In this document: piece by piece, positions 36,256 to 48,284 of the stretch
Numbering within the stretch: position 1 is the stretch's first letter
How the letters are laid out: each line of letters starts with the position of its first letter
Assembly (NCBI RefSeq): GCF_003573695.1
Contig: NC_039361.1
Coordinates: 42,865,673 to 42,929,672 of the forward strand
Source: Papaver somniferum
Lineage: Eukaryota > Streptophyta > Magnoliopsida > Ranunculales > Papaveraceae
DNA: 64,000 nt
Direction: 5' to 3'
Made by a program: the position numbers and the translations under genes
Notes under the pieces: generated by a model
The model's database searches: none
The model's input: only the letters and a program-made list of their open reading frames with translations
What the model was told of the DNA's origin: nothing

Positions 36256-38606
36256 TGAAAAAACGAGGGTCTAACAACCACACCCAATATTTCGCTTAGC
36301 AATATGTATGGACTAACTCCAATATACTTCCAAGAGAATCAACTAGACAGTCAGACTCAATCTTAAGAAAAGTATATCAAAGAGTTATATCCCGCAATCA
36401 AACAAATAATAATCTGCGATCCCGATTGAATATAAGAGATATAACTTGAACGGTGCCAAATTCCAATGTTCAAGGATCAATCAATTTCAACCAAAAACTA
36501 AAGGTTGGATTTACCAATTGATCAATTCAACGCACAACCTGTGATGTTTCAATTATATAACAAAATATAATGCGGAAAAGAACTAACACAGACACCATAA
36601 TTTTGTTAACGAGGAAAACTGCAAATGCAGAAAACCCCCGGGACCTAGTCCAGATTGAACAAACACTGTATTAAGCCGCTATAGACACCAGCCTACTAAA
36701 AAATAACTTCGGTATGGACTGTAGTTGAACCCCAATCAATCTCACAATGATCCAAGGTACAGTTGCACTCCTTACGTCTCTGATCTCAGCAGGATACTAC
36801 GCACCTGATTTCCTTAGTTGATCTCACCCACAACTACGAGTTGCTACGACCCAAAGTCGAAGACTTTAATAAACAAATCTGTCTCACACAAAAAAGTCTA
36901 CAGGAATAGATAAATATGTCTCCCACATAAATACCTACGAGTTTTGTTCCGTATTTTGATAAATCAAGGTGAACATGAACCAATTGATATACCAGACTTA
37001 TATTCCCGAAGAACAGCCTAGAAATATCAATCACCTCACAATAATCTTAATCGACTAGATATTATGGAATCACAAACGATGAGGCGAAAATGTTTGTGAC
37101 TACTTTTATATCTTGCCTATCGAAGATATAAATCTCAAGCCAATCTTACGATTGTACTCAATATGATAGAAACAACAAGATCAGATCCCGCAACTACAGA
37201 AAAAATAGTTGGGTCTAGCTTCACAATCCCAATGAAGTCTTCAAGTCATTAACCTACAGGGTCTCGAGAGAAACCTAAGGTTAAAGGAAGATCGACTCTA
37301 GCTTACACAACTAGTATCACACAGGAGGTGTGGGTATTAGGTTTCCCAGTTGCTAGAGTTCTCCTTTATATAGTCTCCAAATCAGGGTTTGCAATCTAAG
37401 TTACCTTGGTAACAAAACATTCAATATTCACTGTTAGATGAAAACCTGATTAGATTCAAGCTAATATATTTCAACTGTTAGGTCGAACTTAGATTGTTAT
37501 ACACACATGAAATGTAACTTCATTTAGGTTTGAGTAACCGTACCTAAACGTCTACACTTAGTTGGTTCAACAATAGTTAACCAATGGTTAGCCATATGAG
37601 CACTTTCATATCAACCTTATTCATCTTCACCATAACTAGTTTAAATGACTCAAATGAAATATTTAGAGAGTTGTCCAATTGCTTAGATCTCATAGAAGTA
37701 TACAAGACACAGTCGAAGCAAAATCGGTTTTGGTTGACTCGAATCGATTGATGAACATTATAGCCACGGTTTGCAAAGATTGCATTCCTTAATATATAAA
37801 TGTTTTAGTTCATGAACAAACCGATTTTAGAAAGTAACCTACCTAAGTATGCGAACAGGTACGCGTAATTAAGTAACCGGATTGAGTTTGTTTTTCACTT
37901 CCAAACTCCAGCATAAATTCACGAACGTGAACTTTCCGCCAGTATGCGTACGGGTACGCATACTGTCGCGGATTTCCAACAACCGCCGGTACGCGTACGG
38001 GTACACATACTTTGGGTTCCCGGTTTTGGACTTTTACACAAATGTGAAAACACACTATGCTTATATCGATTATATACTCTAAACTCTCATTTCAATCATT
38101 GAAACTTTCTTAGAGGATGTGATATAGTTGTTATTCACAAACTATTTTTCATCAAAGCGATTTTCAAGTTATTGAAATAATCAACATGACTTTCTTCACG
38201 AGTAAAGATGAACTTGTCCAAAGTGAAGGCTTACCAACACATATTTCGAGAAATAGATAAGCGAGATAAACTCGGCTCGAAATAGCAAATGTGTATAATC
38301 GAAGTTTATATAGCAATACGCCTTTTGTCTCAAGATAGGAGATAGAATAGATATACTTTTGAGTGACAGATAAGTTCAAGTCTCCACATACCTTTTTATC
38401 GATGAAGTTCCACCAGTTCCTTGAGTAGTTCTTCGTCTTTGCATGATGAACGCCGTGGAGTCTAAAGCTCAACTACACTTACTATCCTAGTCTGAGACTT
38501 AGCTATAAGTAGACTAGAAATAAAAACTTGTAGTTTTGGCAACTAAACTTGACAAACAAGCTTGAGATAGCAACGCTTGCGAATTCGACCGAGCAGTACT
38601 CTAACA
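36256..38606 (-). repeat. Copia 1 right (5') LTR, uninterrupted
   Basis: 2,351 bp, TG...CA (minus strand TGTTAGAGTAC ... TTTTTTCA). Contains TACGCGTACGGGTACGCAT-type repeats at about 37845-38020. It shows the pre-insertion state of the site that the nested array occupies in the left LTR. Confidence 0.9.
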
Positions 38607-38611
38607 AATAA
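38607..38611. repeat. Target-site duplication of copia 1, right copy
   Basis: AATAA, matches 13771-13775. Confidence 0.85.
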
Positions 38612-39540
38612 TAATCCACCTTTTCACCAACGATAAGACTATAGGATTTTTTTATCTTAAAAATAGAGTTTAATGCATCGTCCAGAACCAAATTGAACTT
38701 ACTCGATATTGTGTTGAGTAAATAACAATATCAGGAAAAGTGTGAGACATATTGAGTTTGTAAAAATGCAAGCTCCACTATTTATTTATAGTGTTACCAA
38801 TGCTTGTTCTGAAAACAAGAAATCCTAGTTTCGAAATTCTAAAAGATTCGGAAATCAAGATTTCTTCAATATCCTTTTCGATATTATTAATATACAACGT
38901 TGCCATATATTTTATAATATATATCCAACTAAGATATCAAAAATATTATTATGAAAACTGATATTAGCTAGTGCAAATTCATGAACTTGGCTAAATTATA
39001 AAACTAATTATGTGCATATTTCCGGGAAAGGAAAACACATAGATATATATTTCAAACTTGGTTTCGAAAATGTTTCTCAGAAAATTAATTTGGATATTTA
39101 TTCTTGAGTATCAAAGGAATGAAATAAAGTGTAATGTATATATATATCCTTCAATTGACACTTAGATCACATGAATGTTCTAGTCATTTAAACAACTAAA
39201 TACATGTAAATAAACTTTGTATGTTATATTTTCAATAAAAAATGACTATAAGAACTTGATAAAAATGGAACAAGTCCAAGTCAATAACTACTAACCTCAA
39301 TCTGAAGGATGATCTTCGTCTGTACCATGTCTCAATCTGAAGGATGATCTTCGTTTGTACTATGTCTTAAGATCTTCCATGAATAATTAGATATTTCCTC
39401 AACATTTCTATGTCCCAATCTAACCTAACAAAGTTGACTTTAGTAAACCAATTCAAGCAACTGAGTTTTGGAATAAAAATATGACAACCAAACTTGATAT
39501 ATCAATGCTTGGTGGGTTCAACCGAGTAATGCTCTAACAA
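38607..39540 (-). repeat. Older LTR sequence with copia-type terminus
   Basis: The last ~60 bp (ATGACAACCAAACTTGATAT ... GAGTAATGCTCTAACA, ending 39540) are nearly the same as the outer ends of LTR-A/B/C. A TATTTATTTATAGTG near 38785 is a plausible TATA region on the minus strand. A 37 bp direct duplication (CTCAATCTGAAGGATGATCT) is at 39297-39360. With 13488-13775 it may form one ~1.2 kb LTR that received copia 1; alternatively it is a separate truncated copia LTR. Confidence 0.55.
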
Positions 39541-41535
39541 CTTTGAAATCTAATTTTATTATCAATACGTACGATTTTAGTGAGACAATTGTATTGTGTA
39601 TATATCTTAGATTGCAGTTTACAGGATAATAGTTGAGATGATATTACATAACTAATATCATCTCTAACGGTAGATGTACAATATTCTATGTGAAGGTGTT
39701 ATTAGAACTTTATGTAGGATAGTTTACACATAAGGCAAATTTAAAACCTTATGGATAATAAACCATCCCTAGTGGTATAGGATTTATATTTAGAATTTCT
39801 TATGTGTTTTAATGAGTTTTTTCATCTTATGTTAAATAATTATTTAAGAAAAAAATGGGAGAAAAACATGACACTGGGGCCTAACCCCAACTATAGTTAA
39901 GAATTTCTCTTAGGCATTCTCTAGTCCATCTCATCGCTTTTGAAATTTGCCGATAAAATATTAAGAAAATTGCGTCATAATCTTATTTGGAAATTTTCTA
40001 TAACCGTTGAAGATGCTCTAATCGTAATATTTCAATTTTATCGAAATTTAAGAATTTTTTTACTTGCCAATATAGGAATCATACATGATACAACACCTAG
40101 CGTGTTTCTACAGGGCATGATACATTGAAACCTACTCTCTTTCCGTGTTAGGACACATCAATTTAGTGCTTAACAAGGAATTTAGTGTAAGCAAGGAAAG
40201 TATCATCCACACGGTTTCTTCAACCTTAATTCTTGTTGTCAATACATTAAATCTCTTGCCGCTAAAGATTCAAATTTGATTTAATATTTTCAGCATTCAC
40301 TAGGGTTACGATGAAAGGAATATAATAACATGAACTTACACTGAGTTTGTATGAGCATAAGAATAAGAGAAGGTATATGAGGCTTCTTGAGATATTTTTT
40401 TCTTAGAGGCAAGGTGCTAAGGATCCTTTTCTACGAAAAAAAAATCCTTTTTAGTTGTTTCGCAAAAAACATCATTCTACTAGAATAAAACTTGTAATTT
40501 GATAAAGAGACTTGAAGGGGGTGAAAAAGATTACTTTTAACTTTATCATCCAGTGAGTATACTCTTATAAATCATATAGCAGTATTATATTATTTGTATA
40601 AATTCTGTAACAATATCAAATATATTTCATTTTGTATTTCCATGTACGAGTTCTTAACTTCTTTATCATTATTTTTTTTATTGGGTGAATAGCTTTTTAT
40701 GCTACAGTTTCTTTTTTACTTGGTGCGAAAAAAATTATATCTTCGATTAATGGAAAAATTGATAACTTTATAGTCCAAGACGTGAAATTAGATTTTATAT
40801 TGTCTCGAGTATATTGAGAATTTAGTTGACAAAGTTGAAGATTTGAATTTATGAGCATTAGATTAGTAGCATCCAGTACAAAACTATAATCTAGTTTTTT
40901 TTTCTTTTGATCCAAAATTCAATTATTTATTTCCTTTTGGTCCAAAATTCAATTATGTAATTAGTTTTTAATTAAAATGATTAAAATTTTGTCGAACTTT
41001 ATAAAAAATAGTATGAAATTTACTATGCAAATAGTCTAGGTATTACTCACTAAAAAAAGCAACTAAGCATTACTCATCAATTTTACTAGAATAATTTGCA
41101 CTTTATTCACGTTTCTCCTCCGTCATTTTTGATTTAATATTATCATAATCAACCGAAAAATATTTCATAAACAAGTACAAATTGAAATTAAATTTGGTTA
41201 ATATATCCAATTTCATCCAAAATTTAGATGAATACATTTTATTAATTTCAAAGTTCCATTTAAAATAAAATACGAGTGATGGCGTTCGCTTTGTCACTGT
41301 TAAACTGTCACGAATCATAAATAATTCGGTATAAGTTATCTATAAAGAATAGCAAATGATTGGGTAAAAGACCATAAACATGCACTACCTGATTATTTTT
41401 TATGGAAAAGACAATGTGGCTTGTCGTTTCCAATGCCTAGATATATTTCTATAATTATAATTATAAACCTCGCGAGTGCCAAAAATTATTTGATCACTAT
41501 CTAAAGTTTCTTGGCTTTCTGATAATATCTAAACT
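39541..41535. other. Intergenic AT-rich DNA left of the ARGONAUTE gene
   Basis: No supported gene. Small frames (39940-40128 plus, 40697-40915 and 41103-41318 minus) have no domain. The promoter of the ARGONAUTE gene should lie in the right part, but no convincing TATA box was identified. Confidence 0.5.
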
Positions 41536-41616
41536 TCTATGTTGGATTCAGCTCCAAATCCTTAAAGATCAAGGAAGAATTCAAAGGAGGAGGGTTTTGA
41601 AGGTCGCCTGAGAAAG
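41536..41616 (+). other. Probable non-coding first exon of the ARGONAUTE gene
   Basis: A purine-rich segment ends GAGAAAG|GTAAAC, a good splice donor at 41617. The matching acceptor CCGCAG|C lies one base before the ATG at 42599, giving a ~981 bp 5'-UTR intron. An intron just before the start codon is common in AGO1 genes. The exon's left end is a guess. Confidence 0.45.
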
Positions 41617-42598
41617 GTAAACATCATTTATCACTGTTTTAGATTCTAATTGGGTTTACTTCATTTTTTTTCTGAAGAGAAAAACTAAGAAATTTTTGAT
41701 CATCAGATTCACTTCTCTAAAATTGAGTTGATCATGAAGTCATTTCTAAGATTGACTAGTTAGTGGTTTAGTGAATTAGTTGAGGTTTTGAATTTTGATA
41801 ACCATTGGGGATGCTGTTGTTTTGCCGTTCCAGTTCCAGACAGTCTAATTTTGAACATCTGATCTTCTTTTTCTATGATTAGTACTTTCTTGCCATTTTA
41901 GTACACCAGGGCTAATTCCGTAATTTTAATTGAAAATGGCTTCCTTAAGAAAATGCTTTTCGTACAACAAAAATTCTTATAAAAATGTATAGGGCAGTGG
42001 AGTGGAGCTCTCCAGCCAGTGTTAGGGCAGAGCCAGCATGACCTAACTCGCCGATCCATGAGTGCATCCTAATAATGGGTTTTGTTGACCCACGTTAAAC
42101 AATTTGTTCGTGTAAAAATTTAAAAAAACGAATTGCACACAGCTTTGCGCCTAGGGCGTTTTATTGCCTAGGCGTCCCTTGAGCGACTCATGCGCCTCGA
42201 GCGCCTTTCACATAGCATACAACAGCTACAACCAACTATTACCGCCATAACTCCATTTTTTTTGTATAAATGTCAGACATGATATGACACTGGTTAGGAT
42301 GAGTATTGAACTATTCTGTACTTGCATTCCTCAAGAGGAGTGTCACTATTGATTTATTCAAGAGAAATAAAAAATTGGTGAAAGGTTAAAATTCACTAGA
42401 GGGTGCCGAGATTGGACAAATTCATAAAAGCTCGCTATAGCAGTTACTACTACATAATATTCTGTTGTCAATCAAACGAAAACTCATTGATGTATACTAT
42501 CTGTTCTGTGCAAGGTTTATAGTCAATTGCAATGGATTGATAACTGATTTGTGTTAGTCTTTTTTTTTTTGATAATTTCGGACAATAGAATCCGCAGC

Positions 42599-45500
42599 AT
42601 GGTGAGGAAAAGGAGAACCCAGGCTGCTAGTGATGGTGAGACCATGAAATCTACAGAAACTGCTGGTGTCGTGGGCTCTGTTGAGAAGTGTCCGCAGGAA
42701 AAGATTCCACCACCATCGCAAGGGGGTGGAAGAGGCGGCAGAGGGCAGCAAAATAATTCGCCACCATTGCAAGGGGGTGGAAGAGGTGACAGAGGTCAAG
42801 AAAGCACTTCGCCACCATCGCAAGGCGGTGGAAGAGGCGGCAGAGATCAACAAAATACTCCATTACCATCGCAAAGGGGTGGAAGAGGCGGCAGAGATCA
42901 GGAAAGCACTCCAACACTATCGCATGGGGGTGGAAGAGGTGGCAGAGGTCAAGGAGGACGAGGTTCCTCATTTCCATCACAGCAAGGACCATTTGGAGCA
43001 AACGGTGGGCGTGGGTATGGACGGGGACCGGGAAGATATCAATCACATATTGAGGTGACAGTGCCGCAGCAAAACATTGTTCCCATGCATGGATCTGCTT
43101 ACCAAGGTGGTGGCAATATTAGTGGCGGTCTTTCTTCTTCTGTTACTATCCTCGAGCTGCACCAAGCTTCTCCAGCTGCACCACCTGAGCTGAATCCCTC
43201 GGCTGTAAAACAACAATTACAAAAGCTTTCAGGGCAATCTGTTGGAGCTTCAATCACAACTGTTCAATCAGTGGGCACATTCCCCGCCCTCCCTGACAAG
43301 GGCACAGCTGGGGTCAGGTGCCTAGTCAAGGCGAACCATTTCCTTGCAAAGCTACAAATGCACAAGGAACTTTACCACTACGATGTAGCAATTGCACCTG
43401 AAGTTACTTCTTGGGGTGTGAACCGTGCAATTATGAAGCAGCTGGTAAACTTATACCGGAACTCACAACTTGGAGGACGACTTCCAGCTTATGATGGTCA
43501 ACATAGTCTTTTCACTGCCGGAGAACTACCTTTTGCTTTAAGAGATTTTTCGATTACTTTGCCCAATGAAGATGATGGGATGGGCATCTCCAGGTCATTT
43601 ATAAGATACATCTTCTGCCTTCTTGCTGCTCACAACATATTAACTACATTAAGCCTGATACCTCTCAAATTCTTGTCATGTGTTACAGGGCAGAGAAAAA
43701 GTACACAGTCACCATCAAATTGGTGGCACATCCTGATTTACACCATCTGGAACTGTTTTTGCAAGGTAGACAGACAGATGTGCCTCAAGAAGTTATTACA
43801 GTTCTCGACGTTGTCCTTCGACAAGAGCCCACTGCTAAGTACATCTCTTATTTCCCTACATTAGCTTGTAACATCATGATTTAGAACAATTTAAACGCTT
43901 ATTTATAGCACATAATATACCCATTTTCTGTTCCTCGTAATTTGATTGTTTTTCATGTGTTCTGCGATTCTCCTAAATGCTAGTGCGATATTCATAACCT
44001 TTTTTATGATTTCACGCAATCATTTTCCCAATGGAGCTCCTCTGTTAGATTTTCCGAGGAAATGCTTCGCTTTCTACCAGGGCATAAAAGTTAAATATAA
44101 CAAATTGGTTGCAGGTATCCCGCTATAGCTCGATCATTTTATTCTCCTACTTTCGGTAGAAGGCAGTCCCTTGGTGAGGGCTTGGAAATCTGGCGTGGTT
44201 TTTATCAGAGTATCCGTCCAACCCAAATGGGTTTGTCATTGAACGTTGGTAAGGCTATTTGTGTCGTGTTGATAAGCTTTGTTGTTTCTTCGCAACATTG
44301 TTTTGAAGGACTGTTCTAAATAATTCACTATTTTGGTTTCATCATCTCCAACTTCTCTATACTAAGAGATTATGAATGTTGCAGATATGTCATCAACCGC
44401 ATTCATTGAGGCCTTGCCGGTCATTGAGTATGTGTCTCGTCTCTTGAATCGGGACATTAAAGGTAGACCAATGACAGATTCTGATCGCGTGAAGGTCTGC
44501 TTTTTCTTTATTCTTTGTCTGTGCCTTGATGAGTTTTATACTGAATTGACTATTTATCTGCATGATATCATCTTAATTTTTGTTGTAGTTGTTCCGTGTT
44601 TGATTTACTGTAATGTATACAGATTAAAAAAGCACTTAGGGGTGTAAAAGTTCAAGTCACACACCGAGGAAATATGCGTAGAAAATACTGCATATCTGGC
44701 ATAACAGCAAGCGCAACATGTGAACTGACGTAAGATTCAATATTATCCGGTTGGAATTTAGATATAGATCTTCCGTATCATTTTCATTGTTCTTGACCTT
44801 AATTAACTTCTGCATTAAGTGTTGTAAATGTGTCACACCTCTGACACAGTTAGCCCACCATTTGTTTTCTCATGGATTTCTACAGTTTTCCTGTTGATGA
44901 TAAAGGAACACTAAGATCTGTTGTTCAATATTTTCAAGAGACGTACAATGTTGCTCTGCAACATACCTCATGGCCTTGTCTAATAGTGGGGAATCAGAGA
45001 AATCCAAATTATATGCCCATGGAGGTATGCAACATTGTGGAAGGTCAGAGGTACACTAAGAGGTTGAGTGAGAGGCAGATTACTGCTTTGTTGCAGGTGA
45101 CTTGCCAGAGTCCTCGCGATCGAGAATTAGATATCTTGCAAGTATGTATTTCTTCATTAACTAATTTTACTTGTAATAAATCTGTTGTGTAATTGTAGTC
45201 AATTTAAAATCAATTGTTTGCAAGAAATCATTCATTCTAATCCTTTGTCGACCTGTTTAGACTGTTGGGCAAAACGAATATGACAAGGACCCCTATGCAA
45301 AGGAATTTGGTATGGAGATCAGAAAGGAACTTGCTTCCGTTGAAGCCCGGATACTGCCTGCACCTTTGGTAAATCAATTTTGCAAACAAATATTATCTGC
45401 CTATTTATAGATTCAGAGTTATAAATGACTGTTGTTGGTCATGCAGCTTAAATATCACGACACAGGAAGGCAGAAGAGTTGCTTGCCAATAGTCGGGACG

Positions 45501-48284
45501 TGGAACATGCTCGATAAGGTTTTTTTTCTTCTAAAATTATATAACCTTCTCCTTGTAGCATGTTTTGGTAGCTAGTTGTTAGAAGAGTTCACTAATAGAT
45601 GAATTATTCTTCAACATGTGGACCGGTCCGGGTCCAGCCGGAACTCAAGTATGTGCTTAGTCCAAATCATGTCTCATGGTGGGCATCCCTTTTCAAAAGT
45701 TCTTGACAAAGCTAACTCATGCTGATAATTTCAATCATGTGATGTGGGATTATGAGATTTTTGTGCTGTGTTTTCCCCCTATTTCAGAAAATGGTGAATC
45801 CCGGAAAAGTGGATAACTGGGTTTGCATAAACTTTTCGCGCAATCTGCAAGAAGTTTCTGTGATTAATTTCTGCAAAGAGCTCGCGCAAATGTGCTGCAC
45901 TCATGGCATGGTACAGTTTGAATAATGTCTCCTCTATTTATATATAAAAGGATACAAGTGTTTATATAATTCTTTTTATTTCTTCCTTGGTAGTTAATCG
46001 TCCTCTCATTATACTTGTTTTGATTTGTCCAGATATATAACCTTGATCCAATCTATCCACCATATTTGGCTACTCGTCCAGATCATCCCGATAGAGCCTT
46101 AAAGGATCTCTACAACTATGTCAGGACCAAACTCCAGCCGCAGTGCAAGGAACTAGACCTATTGATTGTTATTTTGCCCGATAGTAACGGTTCTCTCTAT
46201 GGTGAGGAACTTAGCTTCACTTTCAAAATTCATCACTTGCCAGCAATGGTTTTTTTTTGTTTGTTTGTTTGTTTGGTTGTCTTCTTTCTTTTTTCTCTTT
46301 TATTAATTTTTCTTTACATTTTTCTTGACCCATACTTACAGGTGATGTGAAGCGTATCTGTGAAACAGAACTTGGACTTGTTTCCCAATGCTGTCTTACA
46401 AAACATGTTTATAAGCCACAAAGGAAGTATTTGGCAAATGTTGCGCTGAAGATAAATGTGAAGGTTGGTGGAAGGAACACAGTCCTTGTTGATGCTTTGT
46501 CAAGGAGCATACCTCTGGTCAGTGACGTACCAACCATCATATTTGGTGCCGATGTAACCCATCCCCGCCCTGGGGAACCAAATGCTCCCTCTATTGCCGC
46601 TGTAAGATTTATACCATAAACACACAAATTCATGTTATTTACTTATACTCTCTCTCTTACACACACACAACATAACACACACATTTTATCTTGTAAACTT
46701 TTGCTCAGGTTGTGGCATCTCAAGATTGGCCAGAAGTCACAAAGTATGCTGGTTTGGTTTGTGCCCAAGCTTCTCGCCAGGAAATCATCGAAGAGATGTA
46801 CAAAGAGACCCGTGGTTCTGATGGTGGAATCATCGAAGGAGGCATGGTCAAGTAAGTTTTTTCTTTTCTGTCGTTTCCATGGCTGATGATAAATACTAGT
46901 CAATGCTACATTTGATCTATTTCTTAGCAGAAGACATGTCAGTGTCTTGGCTTAGACACAAATTGAGAAATATGGGTATTGAATTAGAGTTGGTTTTCTT
47001 GTATGATCCAGGGAACTCCTACTTTCTTTCTATGAAGCAACTGGACGGAAACCTGAGAGGATTATATTTTACAGGTACAACTTTTTCGTATTTTTCTCTG
47101 TTTATCACTTACTTCACCTAACATGACAATAATACTTTCTAAATATGCAGGGATGGTGTTAGTGAAGGCCAGTTTTATCAAGTTTTATTTCATGAACTGC
47201 ATGCCATCCGCATGGTATACAGATTCTTAAACTTAAAATTCTGCTCTTTCTAAAATTTTATTGGTCAGGTGATTCTGTCAACTGGCTTGCTAACTGTTCC
47301 CACTCCTTTTCAGGCATGCAAAGCTATGCAGGAAAATTATCAACCCCCTGTGACATTTGTAATTGTTCAAAAGCGTCATCGCACAAGATTGTTTGCAGAC
47401 AATAATAGATCTAATGCAGGTGACAAAAATATAAAATTCGGAAACATTTTACCAGGTACTTCATTATATCCAACCTCATGATATCTTATCTATTACGCAT
47501 TAATCTCTCTATAAACTTTAAAATTTCAAAATGTATGATTTAGTTTTCTTTTCGTTTCTTGCAGGAACTGTTGTAGACTCTAGTATCTGCCACCCCACTG
47601 AATTTGATTTCTATCTGTGCAGTCACAAAGGCATCAAGGTAAATAAGATTAATGTTCTCTTTTGATTTTTTAATACTTAAAGGATGTTCTCTTTACTGAT
47701 TTTCACTTTTTCACATCTTAATGTAAATGCTGTGAAGGGAACAAGTCGGCCAGCTCATTATCATGTACTTTGGGATGACAACAAGTTCACAGCTGATGAA
47801 CTTCAGACCCTGACCAATAATCTCTGCTACACGTATGAATACCTTCTCGTACTGTCTAGTTTTTAAGTTGCACTCGTTCATAATAGATATACTAGAATTA
47901 ATATCAGCCTCTTTGCAGGTATGCAAGGTGCACCAGTTCTGTATCTATCGGTCTGCTCTCTCTCTATCTCTCATTTTTTTTCATTTTCATTTCAAAAAAG
48001 TTGTAGGGTTTGATGCACTCATTCAATATGACACATCATCTGATTGATTATGTTTATATTTTGCAGTACCTCCGGCATATTATGCACATCTTGCTGCTTT
48101 TCGAGCACGCTGCTATATGATGGATCAGGAGAGTTCTGAAAATGGAGCGGTATCAAGCAATGCTGTCCCAACTAGTAGGGGTGCAGGCAGCAACTCAAGG
48201 CCAGTAACTAGTGCTACTCCTGTTCCAGTTAGACCACTCCCTGCTATCATGGAAAACGTGAAAAAGGTTATGTTCTACTGTTAG
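42599..48284 (+). CDS. AGO1: ARGONAUTE 1-like protein, 19 coding exons
   Basis: Exons: 42599-43593, 43689-43838, 44115-44248, 44385-44494, 44623-44729, 44886-45141, 45261-45368, 45447-45518, 45788-45910, 46033-46201, 46342-46601, 46709-46851, 47012-47074, 47151-47214, 47314-47455, 47565-47638, 47738-47832, 47919-47950, 48067-48284. All introns are GT-AG; the sum, 3,315 nt, is in frame and gives 1,104 aa. It begins MVRKRRTQ and ends VMFYC, as AGO1 does. Domains: RGG-rich N-tail (~37-125), N domain from ~240 ([12 protein letters not shown]), PAZ (~428-545, [15 protein letters not shown]), MID, PIWI. The slicer tetrad is complete: D812 (FGADVTHP), E853 (SRQE), D898 (FYRDGVSEG), H1040 ([11 protein letters not shown]). 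It would load miRNAs/siRNAs and cut or repress target RNA in the cytoplasm. The N domain diverges from canonical AGO1 ([12 protein letters not shown]), so it may be a diverged paralogue. Confidence 0.93.
42706..42960 (+). repeat. 51 bp in-frame tandem repeat in AGO1 exon 1 (~5 copies)
   Basis: Encodes about five 17-residue units of the form [17 protein letters not shown], with variants [13 protein letters not shown] and [18 protein letters not shown] motifs in AGO1 N-tails are sites of arginine methylation and protein contact in other plants (family knowledge). The array keeps alternate frames open on both strands, which explains overlapping open frames here. Confidence 0.9.

Larger units (their letters stand above)
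13776..38606 (-). mobile_element. Ty1/copia element 1, Sirevirus-like, with a nested insertion
   Basis: Two LTRs in the same orientation (left copy split: 13776-14760 plus 30405-31753; right copy 36256-38606) flank an internal region 31754-36255. On the minus strand the order is LTR, tRNA-Met primer site, gag remnant, protease, integrase, reverse transcriptase, RNase H, polypurine tract, LTR. Integrase before RT defines Ty1/copia. A perfect 5 bp duplication (AATAA) flanks the whole. Repeated CTCCCCCTT tracts near the 3' end of the internal region recall Sireviruses. Without the nested insertion, the element would be about 9.2 kb. The N-terminal part of gag is missing and pol is broken. Confidence 0.9.

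Noticed and set aside
42150..42215. GCGCCTAGG/CCTAGGCG palindromic motifs in the AGO1 5'-UTR intron as a transposon end
   Set aside because: Only a short GC-rich palindromic patch; no paired terminus or target duplication found.
42651..43058. Two long alternate frames over AGO1 exon 1
   Set aside because: The 51 bp repeat (multiple of three) keeps other frames open; the true frame matches the AGO1 start and splices on.
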